Origin: JBHELQ01 sp046262995
GTDB taxonomy: Bacteria > Actinomycetota > Thermoleophilia > Solirubrobacterales > Thermoleophilaceae
NCBI GenBank assembly: GCA_046262995.1
Contig: JBHELQ010000112.1
Location: forward strand, 1-15,102
Direction of reading: 5' to 3'
DNA length: 15,102 nt
A program made the translations under genes and the position numbers. The notes below the pieces were generated by a model. It saw nothing but the letters and a program-made list of their open reading frames with translations, did no database searches and was not told the origin of the DNA. Below, in pieces: positions 6,473 through 14,045 of the stretch (position 1 is its first letter; each line of letters opens with the position of its first letter).

Positions 6473-8044
6473 CTAGCCGTCGGCCGCCGCCGGGGCCGGT
6501 TGCGGCGAAGGCTGCTGCGGCGCGGCCTGCTGCTGGAAGTCCCGCGCGCGGACCAGGACCACGGAGGCGATCGCGCCGAGGAGGAGGAGGCCCGAGCCGA
6601 CCAGCAGGATCGAGTTGAGCCCGGCCAGGAAGGCGTGGCGGCCCGCGTCGATCAGCTCGGCGCGCTGGGCGGGGGGCACCGCGCCGGCAGCAGCCTGAGG
6701 TCCGGCGGAGGCGACCGCATTCGACACCCCGTTCGCGGCATGCGGCATGCGCTCGGCGAGCGTTGTGGCGATCCGGTGCTCGAACACCGCCCCCAGCCCG
6801 GCGATGCCCGTGGCCACGCCGGCCAGTCGGCAGGTGTTGTTGAAGCCCGATGCCATGCCGCTGCGCGCCGGATGGACGACGCCGAGCGCGGTCGCCCCGA
6901 TCGCCGGGTTGACCAAGCCGATCCCCACGCCGGCAACGAGGAAGCCGGCGAGCAGGGTCGTCCAGCCTGAGCTCGCGCCCACCCCATGCATCAGCAGCAG
7001 CCCGATCGAGACGATCAGCAGGCCCGCCCCGAGCAGGACACGCGGCGGCACCCGCGTCGACAGCCGCCGGGTCGCGAGCGGGACGAAGAAGACCATGGCG
7101 CTGAGCGGCAGGAAGCGCAGCCCCGCGTCCAGCGGCGAATAGCCGAGTACGTTCTGCAGGTAGAGCGACAGGTAGAGGAACATCGCGAACATCCCCGCCC
7201 CGATCGCGACCGTCCCGATCGAGACGCCGATGAAGGCCGGGCGGCGGAACAGCGACAGGTCGAGCATCGGTTGCGCCTGCCGGCGCTCGATGGCGACGAA
7301 CAGGACGAACAGCGCGGCCGCCGCCACCAGCGCGACCACGATCAGGGAGCTCGACCAGCCCTCGGCGTTCCCGCGCAGGAGCCCGAACACGAGCAGGAAC
7401 AGGGCCGCCGAGAAGCAGACGAGGCCCGCGCTGTCGATCCGGCCGGCCCCGGGGTCGGCGTACTCCGCCATTCGGAGGCGCGCGAGGGCGATCGCCGCGA
7501 GCCCGATCGGGACGTTGATGAAGAAGATCCAGGGCCAGCTCAGCGCGTCCGTCAAGGCACCGCCCGCCAGGGGCCCGATCGCCACCGCCAGCCCGACGGT
7601 CGAGCCCCAGATCGCGATCGCCGTGACCCTCTCCCTTGCCTGGAACTCCTGCGCGATCAAGGCCAGCGAGGTGGCGAACATCGCGGCGCCGCCGATCCCC
7701 TGGAGCGCGCGGGCCACGTCCAGCACGGTCGCGTCCCGCGACAGCCCGCAGCCCAGCGAGGCGAGGGTGAAGACCGTGACTCCGACCGCGAACACCCGGC
7801 GGCGCCCGAGCCGGTCCGCCAGCGACCCCGCCGTCAGGATGAGCGCGGCCAGGGTCAGGGCATAGGCGTCGACAACCCACTGCAGGCTCGTGAGGCTCGC
7901 GTCGAGGTCGCGCTGGATGGCGGGCAGCGCGACGTTCACGATCGTGATGTCCACGAGCAGCATGAACGAGGCGACGCACACGCCCAGCAATGTCCACCAC
8001 TTGCGCTCCACCCGGCCAGCCCCTTTCGATCGCCGGCGAGCCAT
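6473..8044 (-). CDS. MFS transporter, DHA2 (EmrB/QacA) family drug-type exporter
   Basis: This is a proton-driven exporter of the 14-helix DHA2 group. From the ATG at 8044 it has 523 residues. Diagnostic motifs are VDITIVNVALPAIQ (31-44) in helix 1, motif A GSLADRLGRRR (73-83), motif B RALQGIGGA (112-120) and the antiporter motif C VGLAVAIGPLAGG (150-162). The tail is Gln/Pro/Ala-rich and probably disordered. Substrate cannot be inferred. An inner GTG at 8011 has AAAGGGG eight bases upstream, and would give an N-terminus MERKWWTLLG that fits the family well, so the true start may be there; the much longer upstream extension to 8167 overlaps the divergent gene and is unlikely. It is divergent from the PAP2 gene. 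Confidence 0.93.
   Translation of the reverse strand: MARRRSKGAGRVERKWWTLLGVCVASFMLLVDITIVNVALPAIQRDLDASLTSLQWVVDAYALTLAALILTAGSLADRLGRRRVFAVGVTVFTLASLGCGLSRDATVLDVARALQGIGGAAMFATSLALIAQEFQARERVTAIAIWGSTVGLAVAIGPLAGGALTDALSWPWIFFINVPIGLAAIALARLRMAEYADPGAGRIDSAGLVCFSAALFLLVFGLLRGNAEGWSSSLIVVALVAAAALFVLFVAIERRQAQPMLDLSLFRRPAFIGVSIGTVAIGAGMFAMFLYLSLYLQNVLGYSPLDAGLRFLPLSAMVFFVPLATRRLSTRVPPRVLLGAGLLIVSIGLLLMHGVGASSGWTTLLAGFLVAGVGIGLVNPAIGATALGVVHPARSGMASGFNNTCRLAGVATGIAGLGAVFEHRIATTLAERMPHAANGVSNAVASAGPQAAAGAVPPAQRAELIDAGRHAFLAGLNSILLVGSGLLLLGAIASVVLVRARDFQQQAAPQQPSPQPAPAAADG
8020..8026 (-). promoter_or_regulatory. Candidate ribosome binding site for inner MFS start
   Basis: AAAGGGG on the minus strand lies eight bases before the in-frame GTG at 8011, whereas the ATG at 8044 has no Shine-Dalgarno. 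A TAGCAT hexamer at 8043-8048, overlapping that ATG, could serve as the -10 of a transcript that uses the GTG. Confidence 0.4.
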
Positions 8045-8074
8045 GCTAGCCAGCGGCGTTTGCCGGCCGCCGGA

Positions 8075-8080
8075 TATCCT
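8075..8080 (+). promoter_or_regulatory. Candidate -10 box, PAP2 gene
   Basis: TATCCT lies nine bases before the in-frame TTG at 8090, within the 45-base gap to the divergent MFS gene. It would give a transcript with a leader of a base or two at most. The hexamer is identical to that before the UlaG-like gene. No -35 is evident. Confidence 0.38.
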
Positions 8081-8089
8081 CGCGACACC

Positions 8090-9001
8090 TTGCGGAGCTC
8101 GCGCGCCCTCCGGACGCTTGCGTGGGGCGCCGTGGCCGTCGGGGTCGCTGCGCCGCTCGCGCGCCACCGCCTGCGGCTACGGCCGCCGGTCGTCACCGCC
8201 CTGAGCTTGCAGGCGCCGCTCGGGCTGGCGCTGGCGCTGCCCCGCTCGCGCCTACGGGACGCCGGCATCTACGCCCTCCAGATGTGGGCTTACTACGCCC
8301 ACTACGACATGCCCGACGACGACCCCGATGCGCTGCTGCGGCGAGTGCGGGTCGACTACCCGATTCGGGCCGATCGCGCGATCGCCTTCGGCACGTGTCC
8401 GACCCACAGGCTGCAGCGGCTGCTCGGCCGCCCGGGCGACCTCCGTCTCTGGGAGTACGCCCTCTCGGCCGTCCACTGGAGCTGGTTCATCGTCCCGCAC
8501 GGGACGCTGGCCTACGTGCTGCGCAGGAGGCCGGAGCTGTACCCGCGCTCGGCCGCGCTGATGGCCGCTTGTTTTGACCTCGGATGCGTTGTCTACTGGG
8601 CCGTGCCAACCGCCCCACCGTGGTGGGCCGCGAGCAACGGCAACATGCCGCCGGTGCGCCGGATCATGGCCGAGGCCGGCGAGCGTTTCTGGGGTCGTTT
8701 CTGGCGCCCGCTCTACCATTCGCTTGAAGGCAATCCCTTTGCCGCCATGCCCTCACTCCACTTCGGGACATCGGTGATGGCCGCCCGGGTCCTTGCCAGC
8801 GTCGGAAGGGGCCCCGGTGCCATCGGCTGGGCCTACGCGCTCTCGCTCGGGTTTGCCCTCGTCTACCTCGGAGAGCACTACGTCGTGGACCTGATCGCGG
8901 GCCTGGCACTGGCTGAGGCGATTCGCGCTGCCGCCCCCCATGCCGCGCCGGCGCTTCGCGGGGTGGCGGGGGCAGTCGCCAGGCTGGAGCCGGGGACCTG
9001 A
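8090..9001 (+). CDS. PAP2/Aur1-like membrane phosphatase or phosphotransferase
   Basis: This is a 303-residue multi-pass membrane protein of the PAP2 superfamily, close to the PAP2_3 (Aur1/inositol phosphotransferase) branch. Active-site motifs are PSLH (221-224) with preceding GNPFAAM, and GEHYVVD (261-267) with H263 and D267 as the nucleophile and its partner in the family. PTAPPWWA (173-180) is typical of actinobacterial members. The classical first motif KxxxxxxRP is not seen, as is usual in this branch. It probably acts on lipid phosphates or head groups at the outer membrane leaflet. The start is uncertain: TTG at 8090 keeps the first helix and follows a TATCCT box; GTG at 8132 and TTG at 8060 are alternatives. 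Its TGA overlaps the next ATG. Confidence 0.85.
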   Translation: MRSSRALRTLAWGAVAVGVAAPLARHRLRLRPPVVTALSLQAPLGLALALPRSRLRDAGIYALQMWAYYAHYDMPDDDPDALLRRVRVDYPIRADRAIAFGTCPTHRLQRLLGRPGDLRLWEYALSAVHWSWFIVPHGTLAYVLRRRPELYPRSAALMAACFDLGCVVYWAVPTAPPWWAASNGNMPPVRRIMAEAGERFWGRFWRPLYHSLEGNPFAAMPSLHFGTSVMAARVLASVGRGPGAIGWAYALSLGFALVYLGEHYVVDLIAGLALAEAIRAAAPHAAPALRGVAGAVARLEPGT

Positions 9002-10224
9002 TGGCGGCCGACGAGGGGCGGGGGAAGCCCGCGGCCGAGGAAGAGGAGCTCGACTCGGAGCTGGAGCTCGAAGCCGGGGACGAGAGCGATTCCGACGAGC
9101 AGGTCGGCACCTTCGCCGCGCTGCTCCAGGACAAGCGCAAGCTGTTCTCGGGCGGGCTCCTCTTCGTCCTGCTGATCGTCGCGATCTACGTCGTCTTCCC
9201 GAAGCTCGTGGGCCTGAATGACGCGCTCGCCCGGATCGACGACGCCGCCTGGTACTGGATCGTCGTTGCGGTCGCCTTCAACGTCGCCGCCTTCGCGGCG
9301 TACGTGGCCCTCTTCCGCGGTGTGCTCGGAGGCACCGGGGGCGGCCAGGACGAGGTGCGCCGGCGGCTCGACGTGCGGGCCTCCTACCAGATCACGATGG
9401 CCGGCCTGGCCGCGACACGGATCTTCTCCGCCGCGGGAGCGGGCGGCGTGGCGCTCACCTACTGGGCCCTGCGAAAGGCCGGCATGCCGCGCCGCCGCTC
9501 AGCCTGTCGCATGGTCGCCTTCCTGGTGCTGATGTACTCGATCTACACCGGCGCGCTGGTGGTCTTTGGCGTCCTGCTGCGCACCGGGGTGCTGCCCGGC
9601 GACTCCCCGGTGGGCGGGACCATCGTGCCCGCCGGCGTGGCGGGCGGGCTGATGGCGGTCTTCCTGCTGATCGCGATGATTCCCCAGGACGTGGAGCGCC
9701 GGATCGCGAGCTTCGCCGGCGGCTACAGGCGCAAGCGCTTCGTCACGCGGCTCGTGAAGGGCCCGGCGACGCTCGCGACCGGCGTGCGCGTGGCGCTCGA
9801 CTACATGCGCCATCCCAGGCGGGGCTCGGTCGCCGTCGGAGGCGCGCTCGGTTTCTGGGCCGCGCAGATCGGCGTCCTCTGGGCCAGCTTCGAGGCCTTC
9901 GGCGGGCACCCCTCTTTCGGCGTGCTGGTGCAGGGCTTCTTCGTCGGCATGGCCGCCAACCTCATCCCGTCGCCGGCCGGTGGCGTGGGGTCCGTGGACG
10001 CGGGCATGATCGGCGCCTTCGTGCTCTTCGGGATGACGACTTCGGTGGTCTTCCCGGCGGTGCTGGTCTACCGCGTGGTGGCCTTCTGGCTGCCGATACC
10101 GCCGGGGGTGGTCGCGTTCGTCCAGCTGCGCCGCACCGTGGCGGAGTGGGAGCGCGAGCGCGAGGGATCGCGCGGGGCTCCCGTCTATACTTCAGAAAGT
10201 AAAGTAACAGCGGAGGCCACGTGA
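9001..10224 (+). CDS. Flippase-like membrane protein, LPG_synthase_TM (UPF0104) family
   Basis: This 407-residue integral membrane protein matches the domain that forms the flippase half of MprF and stands alone in many bacteria. The conserved segments are SAAGAGGVALTYWALRKAG (143-161) and LIPSPAGGVGSVDAGM (321-336), followed by YRVVAFWLPIPPGV (357-370). About eight helices are visible. No aminoacyl-transfer domain is attached, so it is more likely a lipid or polyprenyl-lipid translocase-like protein than a lysyl-PG synthase. The first 35 residues are unusually acidic, with residues 13-33 mostly Glu and Asp. Its ATG overlaps the PAP2 stop (TGATG) and its own stop overlaps the trxB start (GTGA), so the three genes are translationally coupled; a PAP2 partner fits a shared lipid task. 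Confidence 0.87.
   Translation: MAADEGRGKPAAEEEELDSELELEAGDESDSDEQVGTFAALLQDKRKLFSGGLLFVLLIVAIYVVFPKLVGLNDALARIDDAAWYWIVVAVAFNVAAFAAYVALFRGVLGGTGGGQDEVRRRLDVRASYQITMAGLAATRIFSAAGAGGVALTYWALRKAGMPRRRSACRMVAFLVLMYSIYTGALVVFGVLLRTGVLPGDSPVGGTIVPAGVAGGLMAVFLLIAMIPQDVERRIASFAGGYRRKRFVTRLVKGPATLATGVRVALDYMRHPRRGSVAVGGALGFWAAQIGVLWASFEAFGGHPSFGVLVQGFFVGMAANLIPSPAGGVGSVDAGMIGAFVLFGMTTSVVFPAVLVYRVVAFWLPIPPGVVAFVQLRRTVAEWEREREGSRGAPVYTSESKVTAEAT
10186..10191 (+). promoter_or_regulatory. Candidate internal -10 box for trxB
   Basis: TATACT sits in an unusually AT-rich patch (10186-10207) at the end of the upstream coding region. A transcript would begin near 10198, leaving a short leader that includes the trxB Shine-Dalgarno. 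No convincing -35 or sigma-R (GGGAAT-N18-GTT) match is present; GGGAT at 10164-10168 is not followed by GTT at the right distance. Confidence 0.45.
10212..10216 (+). promoter_or_regulatory. Ribosome binding site of trxB
   Basis: GGAGG, four bases before the GTG at 10221. This is the strongest Shine-Dalgarno seen in the window, and it confirms the trxB start despite the overlap with the upstream stop codon. Confidence 0.8.
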
Positions 10225-11240
10225 GCGAGGAACGAGAAATCGAGAACGTAGTCATCGTCGGCAGCGGGCCGGCCGGCTATACCGCCGCGCTCTACACCTC
10301 GCGTGCCGACCTGGAGCCACTCGTCGTCGAGGGCTTCCTATGGGGCGGGCTGCTCCAGCAGACGACCGACGTCGAGAACTACCCCGGTTACCCCGAGGGC
10401 GTGATGGGTCCGCAAATGATGCAGGAGTTCCGCGATCAGGCCGAGCGCTTCGGCACGCGTTTCATCACCGAGGACGCGAGCTCGCTCGAGCTCTCGCGCA
10501 ACGGCGGCCCCCACATCGTGCGGGTCGGCGACCGCGAGATCCGGGCCCGCGCCGTGATAGTGGCCATGGGGGCAGAGCCGAAGAAGCTGGGAGTGCCCGG
10601 CGAGGAGGAGCTGGCCGCCAAGGGCGTCTCCTACTGCGCCACCTGCGACGCGGCCTTCTTCCGCGGCCAGGAGACCGTTGTGATCGGCGGCGGCGACACC
10701 GCCATGGAGGACGCGACCTTCCTGTCCAAGTTCGCCGGCAAGGTGACGATCGTGCATCGCCGGGACGAGTTCCGCGCCTCCGCGATCATGGTCGACCGGG
10801 CTCGGCAGATCGAGAACATCGAGTTCCTCACGCCCTTCGAGGTCGACCGCTTCGAGCCCGGAGAGGAGGGCTCGCTCTCACGTCTGGTGGCTCGCAACGT
10901 CGAGGACGGGTCCGAGCGGGTGCTCGAGGTCAGCGGCGCGTTCGTGGCGATCGGGCACCGTCCGAACTCCGACCTGGTCCGGGACCAGCTCGAGCTGGAC
11001 GAGAACGGCTACGTGCTTGCTGAGGGGCGCTCCACCCGGACGGCGCTCCCCGGCGTGTTCGCCGCCGGCGATCTGGTCGACCACGTCTACCGGCAGGCCG
11101 TGACAGCCGCCGGCATGGGCTGCATGGCGGCGCTCGACGCCGAGGCCTACCTGCGCGACGCGCCCCCCGCGTCGGAGGCCCACTGGGCCCCCGACCCGGA
11201 CAAGCTCGAGGCCCGCGCCGAGGCCGCCGCGGCGGACTAG
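10221..11240 (+). CDS. trxB: Thioredoxin-disulfide reductase (NADPH, FAD)
   Basis: This 339-residue cytoplasmic flavoenzyme passes electrons from NADPH through FAD and a redox disulfide to thioredoxin. In order: FAD-binding VIVGSGPAGYTAALY (11-25), redox centre CATC (139-142), NADPH-binding VVIGGGDTAMEDA (153-165) with HRRDEFRAS (179-187), GHRPN (245-249), and the C-terminal FAD motif GVFAAGDLVDHVYRQA (278-293). The length is the usual 310-320 plus an Ala/Glu-rich tail of about 25 residues. One departure: the common GGQL before TTxVENYPG is GGLL here (42-45). No thioredoxin gene is next to it. The GTG start is fixed by GGAGG and overlaps the upstream TGA. Its TAG stop shares CTAG with the convergent sulfatase stop. 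Confidence 0.96.
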   Translation: MSEEREIENVVIVGSGPAGYTAALYTSRADLEPLVVEGFLWGGLLQQTTDVENYPGYPEGVMGPQMMQEFRDQAERFGTRFITEDASSLELSRNGGPHIVRVGDREIRARAVIVAMGAEPKKLGVPGEEELAAKGVSYCATCDAAFFRGQETVVIGGGDTAMEDATFLSKFAGKVTIVHRRDEFRASAIMVDRARQIENIEFLTPFEVDRFEPGEEGSLSRLVARNVEDGSERVLEVSGAFVAIGHRPNSDLVRDQLELDENGYVLAEGRSTRTALPGVFAAGDLVDHVYRQAVTAAGMGCMAALDAEAYLRDAPPASEAHWAPDPDKLEARAEAAAAD

Positions 11241-12967
11241 CGGCAGCGGCCGCGCAATCGGCGGTCAAGCGTCACGACGTCGCCGGCCCTGAGGCTCACA
11301 CGCGCGCGCACGCGCCTGCCTGAGACGAGCCGCGCGAATGGCCGCCGCCGGTCGCGCGACGCGCCACGGCCGCTTCGGAACAGAACCGCCACGACGCCGC
11401 GGCCGCCGACCGTCGCGACGCAGCCCTCGACGTCCGGCAGCAGGCGCATCCGCACGCGCGGCTTTGCGCGGCAGCCCCGGCCCTTGCAGCGCCTGAGCCT
11501 TCGCACGCGGCGGTCGAGCTGGATGCGGATCTTCGCGTAGCGCCGGCTCTTGTGGAGGCTCCGCAGCTCGTATGGGTCGCGCCGCAGGTCGTACAGCTCG
11601 CGCGCCCGGTTGCGGTAGCGGACATACAGGTAACGGTAGGTACGGACCGCCTCGAACGGGTGGAGGCCGCCGAACCCGCCCTCGATCAGGAGGCTCCGGC
11701 CCCACTCGAGCCGGCTGTCGCGCAACAGCGGGAACAGCGAGCGGCCGTCCTGGCGGCGGCCGGGCGTCGCGCCCGCGGCGTCGAGGATCGTGGGCGCCAG
11801 GTCGGCATTCGTCACGAGCTGGCGGCGGTGTGCCCCCCGCGGCACGCCCGGCCCGCGCATGATCAAGGGCACCCGGATCGAGGGCTCGTAGGGAAGGATC
11901 TTGCCGGCCGGCACCCGATGCTCGCCGAGCAGGAAGCCGTTGTCAGAGGTGAAGAGGATCAGCGTGTTCTCGAGCTCGCCGGCGCGGGTCAGGGCCGCCA
12001 CGACCTTCGCCACCGCGTCGTCGACCGCCTCGAGCGACTCCAGGCGCTGCTGGTAGAGCGCGCGCACCGATGCCTCACGGGCAGGACTGATCAGCCGCCG
12101 CCTGCGGATGAACCTGGGCTTGTCCGACATGTCGCGCTCGTTGTAGGAGGGCGGCTTCGGCAGCGGGGCGTCCTTGAAGCGGCCACGGTGGCGTGGAGCT
12201 CTCGCCGGCGTGGCCTGGTCGAAGGGGTCGTCATCCTCGACCGGAGCGGCCGTGTGCGGGGCCAGGAACTGGAAGGTGAAGAAGAAGGGCTGGTTCGACG
12301 GCGCGACCCGATCGATTATCTGCTCGGCGCGGCGTCCCTCGAAGTCCGTCCGGTAGAAGGCAGGATCGCCGTCGGCGCCATAGGTGTGCAGGACCCCGTT
12401 CTCGTTGAAGGTGTAGTCGTAGTAGCGATAGGTCGAGGGATCGACGCTCGTGTACCACTCGTCCCACCCCGGCGGGACCTCATACGGGTTGCCCATGCCG
12501 TAGCCGTTCAGGAACTTGCCGAGCTGGATCGTGCGGTAGCCCGCGCGCTGCAGCCACACCGGCAGCCACTCGTGCTTGTCGAGCTTCTCGTAGCCCCCGA
12601 AGGGCAGGCGGTTCCCCCGCACGTGGTGGTTGTGCGCGTACTGACCGGTGAGGAAGGTCGCCCGGGACGGGCAGCAGAGGGAGAACGAGACGAAGCTGCG
12701 GTCGAAGGTCGTGCCCTGCCGGGCAAGGAGGGCTCTCACGTTCGGCATCGCGCCGAGCGTGTGGATCGACTGGTCGTCCGTCATCAGGACGACCACGTTC
12801 GGCCGTGGCTGGGCCGGGACCGCGGTTGCGGCGCCGCGCGGGATCGCCAGCGCGAGCACCGCAAGCAGCCCCATCGCGAGCACCAATGGCAGGCCGGCGC
12901 GTCCGGCTGGACGGGGAGGGCGCACGCTTCCCCCGCTAACACGGACGCGCGGGACGGGTTGCGTCAC
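11237..12967 (-). CDS. Secreted sulfatase, N-acetylglucosamine-6-sulfatase-like, with basic C-terminal tail
   Basis: This type I sulfatase hydrolyses a sulfate ester using a formylglycine made from Cys98 in CCPSR (98-102); the flanking ATFLTGQYAHNHHV resembles GlcNAc-6-sulfatases. Metal and active-site residues visible include D64/D65 in VLMTDDQ, K151 in LGKFLNGYG, H237 in LAPHT, D342/N343 in SDNG, and H350. From the GTG at 12967 the protein has 576 residues, with a hydrophobic signal or anchor at about 26-48. The last 90 residues form an Arg-rich extension with four cysteines (494, 499, 516, 575), possibly a disulfide-held beta domain. The start follows the PHP gene by 13 bases; a GTG at 12925 is an alternative. 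The frame continues upstream into the PHP gene but is not plausible there. The native substrate is unknown, and the maturation enzyme is not in the window. Confidence 0.92.
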   Translation of the reverse strand: MTQPVPRVRVSGGSVRPPRPAGRAGLPLVLAMGLLAVLALAIPRGAATAVPAQPRPNVVVLMTDDQSIHTLGAMPNVRALLARQGTTFDRSFVSFSLCCPSRATFLTGQYAHNHHVRGNRLPFGGYEKLDKHEWLPVWLQRAGYRTIQLGKFLNGYGMGNPYEVPPGWDEWYTSVDPSTYRYYDYTFNENGVLHTYGADGDPAFYRTDFEGRRAEQIIDRVAPSNQPFFFTFQFLAPHTAAPVEDDDPFDQATPARAPRHRGRFKDAPLPKPPSYNERDMSDKPRFIRRRRLISPAREASVRALYQQRLESLEAVDDAVAKVVAALTRAGELENTLILFTSDNGFLLGEHRVPAGKILPYEPSIRVPLIMRGPGVPRGAHRRQLVTNADLAPTILDAAGATPGRRQDGRSLFPLLRDSRLEWGRSLLIEGGFGGLHPFEAVRTYRYLYVRYRNRARELYDLRRDPYELRSLHKSRRYAKIRIQLDRRVRRLRRCKGRGCRAKPRVRMRLLPDVEGCVATVGGRGVVAVLFRSGRGASRDRRRPFARLVSGRRVRARVSLRAGDVVTLDRRLRGRCR

Positions 12968-12980
12968 GATCGGCCGGGCC

Positions 12981-14021
12981 CTAGCGGAGGTAGATCGGGT
13001 TCGACAGGATCCAGGTGCGCTCCGCGCCGCGGGCCCGCCGCCGGGCCTCGACCCGGTAGACCCCCGGCTCGTCGACCACGTGCGCCAGCTCGGTGCCCTC
13101 CACCGCAGCCAGCTCACGTCCGTCGCGGAGCAGCCGCACGCGCGCTCCGGCTGGCAGCCGCGCTCTCAGCGTGACGCTGCGCGCGGGCGCCTCCGCGCCC
13201 ATCTGCAGGGCGTCCGCGCCGTCCTCCGCGTGGAACGAGAAGCCGCGCGCGTCGGCGACCGAGTCCATCGCCAGGTAGCAGCGGCCCTCCCGGAGCGCCC
13301 CATAGACGAGCGCCCGGTCGCGTGCCGTCTCCCCGCTCGGCGGCTCCTCTACCAGCACGTGCGTGCGCAGGTGGCGGAACGAGCGCCGATAGCTCATCAG
13401 CCGCAGCACGATCGGCCCGACCCGCCGCCCGAACTGGTGGGCGTCCAGGCCGCCGATGGCGACCGTGCGGCGGCGCAGGCAGAGGCGGTCCCACTCGGCC
13501 AGGTTGCGCTCGGGCGGGTGCGTGACCGTCCGGCCCGGCGCGGCCACGAAGCGGATGGCCGACGGGATGCTCTCCAGCCGCTCGGCGGTGTCGGTCAGGA
13601 AGCTCCACAGCTCCACGCCGTGCAGCGCCTCGCAATCGAGTGCCTCGAAGGGCATGCCGACCGCTCGCTTGAAGCGCGCCGAGCCCTGCGAGAAGGGGTG
13701 TGCCGCGAAGCCGAAGCCGCCGCCTTCGCGCACGGCGGAACAGATCTCCGCTGCCGACATGCCCCGGTGGCGAACCTCGTGCTCGATCCCGAAGGCGAGG
13801 TAGTGGTTGCGCCCTCGCGGCGAGACCTCCTCGCCGACCAGAACCAGTACGCCGTCGTGCCAGCCCTCCTCGCCGCGGCGCCGGGCCTCGAGCGTGTCGT
13901 GGTCGGTGAGCAGCACGACGTCGGCGCCGCTCGCTCGGGCGGCCCGCGCGATCTCCGGCACCGTGCCGGTGCCGTCTGAGTACAGCGAGTGCAGGTGGAC
14001 GACGCAGGCCAGGTCGCGCAT
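12981..14021 (-). CDS. PHP-domain metal-dependent phosphoesterase
   Basis: This 346-residue protein has a PHP domain, a metal-dependent phosphoesterase fold. Metal ligands are seen in HLHSLYSDGTGT (9-20: H9, H11, D16), LTDHDT (38-43: D40, H41, D42), GEEVS (63-67), AAHPF (106-110: H108) and GGLDAHQ (190-196: D193, H195). Residues from about 280 to the end look like a small beta domain (SVTLRARLPAGARVRLLRDG) ending in WILSNPIYL, common in stand-alone PHP proteins that are thought to act on secreted or cell-surface targets; here there is no signal peptide. No polymerase or histidinol-phosphatase context is present. The ATG at 14021 has no Shine-Dalgarno. It leads a two-gene unit with the sulfatase 13 bases downstream, and diverges from the thioesterase gene. 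Confidence 0.9.
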   Translation of the reverse strand: MRDLACVVHLHSLYSDGTGTVPEIARAARASGADVVLLTDHDTLEARRRGEEGWHDGVLVLVGEEVSPRGRNHYLAFGIEHEVRHRGMSAAEICSAVREGGGFGFAAHPFSQGSARFKRAVGMPFEALDCEALHGVELWSFLTDTAERLESIPSAIRFVAAPGRTVTHPPERNLAEWDRLCLRRRTVAIGGLDAHQFGRRVGPIVLRLMSYRRSFRHLRTHVLVEEPPSGETARDRALVYGALREGRCYLAMDSVADARGFSFHAEDGADALQMGAEAPARSVTLRARLPAGARVRLLRDGRELAAVEGTELAHVVDEPGVYRVEARRRARGAERTWILSNPIYLR

Positions 14022-14032
14022 GGAGCGGGAAG

Positions 14033-14038
14033 TACGCT
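14033..14038 (+). promoter_or_regulatory. Candidate -10 box, thioesterase gene (leaderless)
   Basis: TACGCT is followed by seven bases and the GTG at 14046, leaderless geometry again. The following A makes TACGCTA, which also reads as a TANNNT box on the other strand. No -35 or Shine-Dalgarno is seen. Confidence 0.42.
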
Positions 14039-14039
14039 A
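14034..14039 (-). promoter_or_regulatory. Candidate -10 box, PHP/sulfatase operon
   Basis: TAGCGT on the minus strand ends 12 bases before the PHP ATG at 14021, so the transcript would have a leader of about five bases. It overlaps the opposing TACGCT by five bases. Confidence 0.38.
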
Positions 14040-14045
14040 GAGCGC

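Noticed and set aside
6986..8089. A plus-strand open frame extending the PAP2 protein by about 370 residues
   Set aside because: It is the antisense shadow of the MFS gene: highly charged, Arg/Asp/Gln-rich low-complexity translation typical of GC-rich reverse frames.
10164..10190. Sigma-R-type promoter before trxB
   Set aside because: GGGAT is present, but the required GTT is absent at the expected 18-19 base spacing; only the TATACT box is retained as a candidate.
11552..13174. A 540-codon plus-strand frame opposite the sulfatase, and a 443-codon one at 12648-13979
   Set aside because: Both are antisense to genes with clear catalytic motifs, have no recognisable domains and biased shadow composition.
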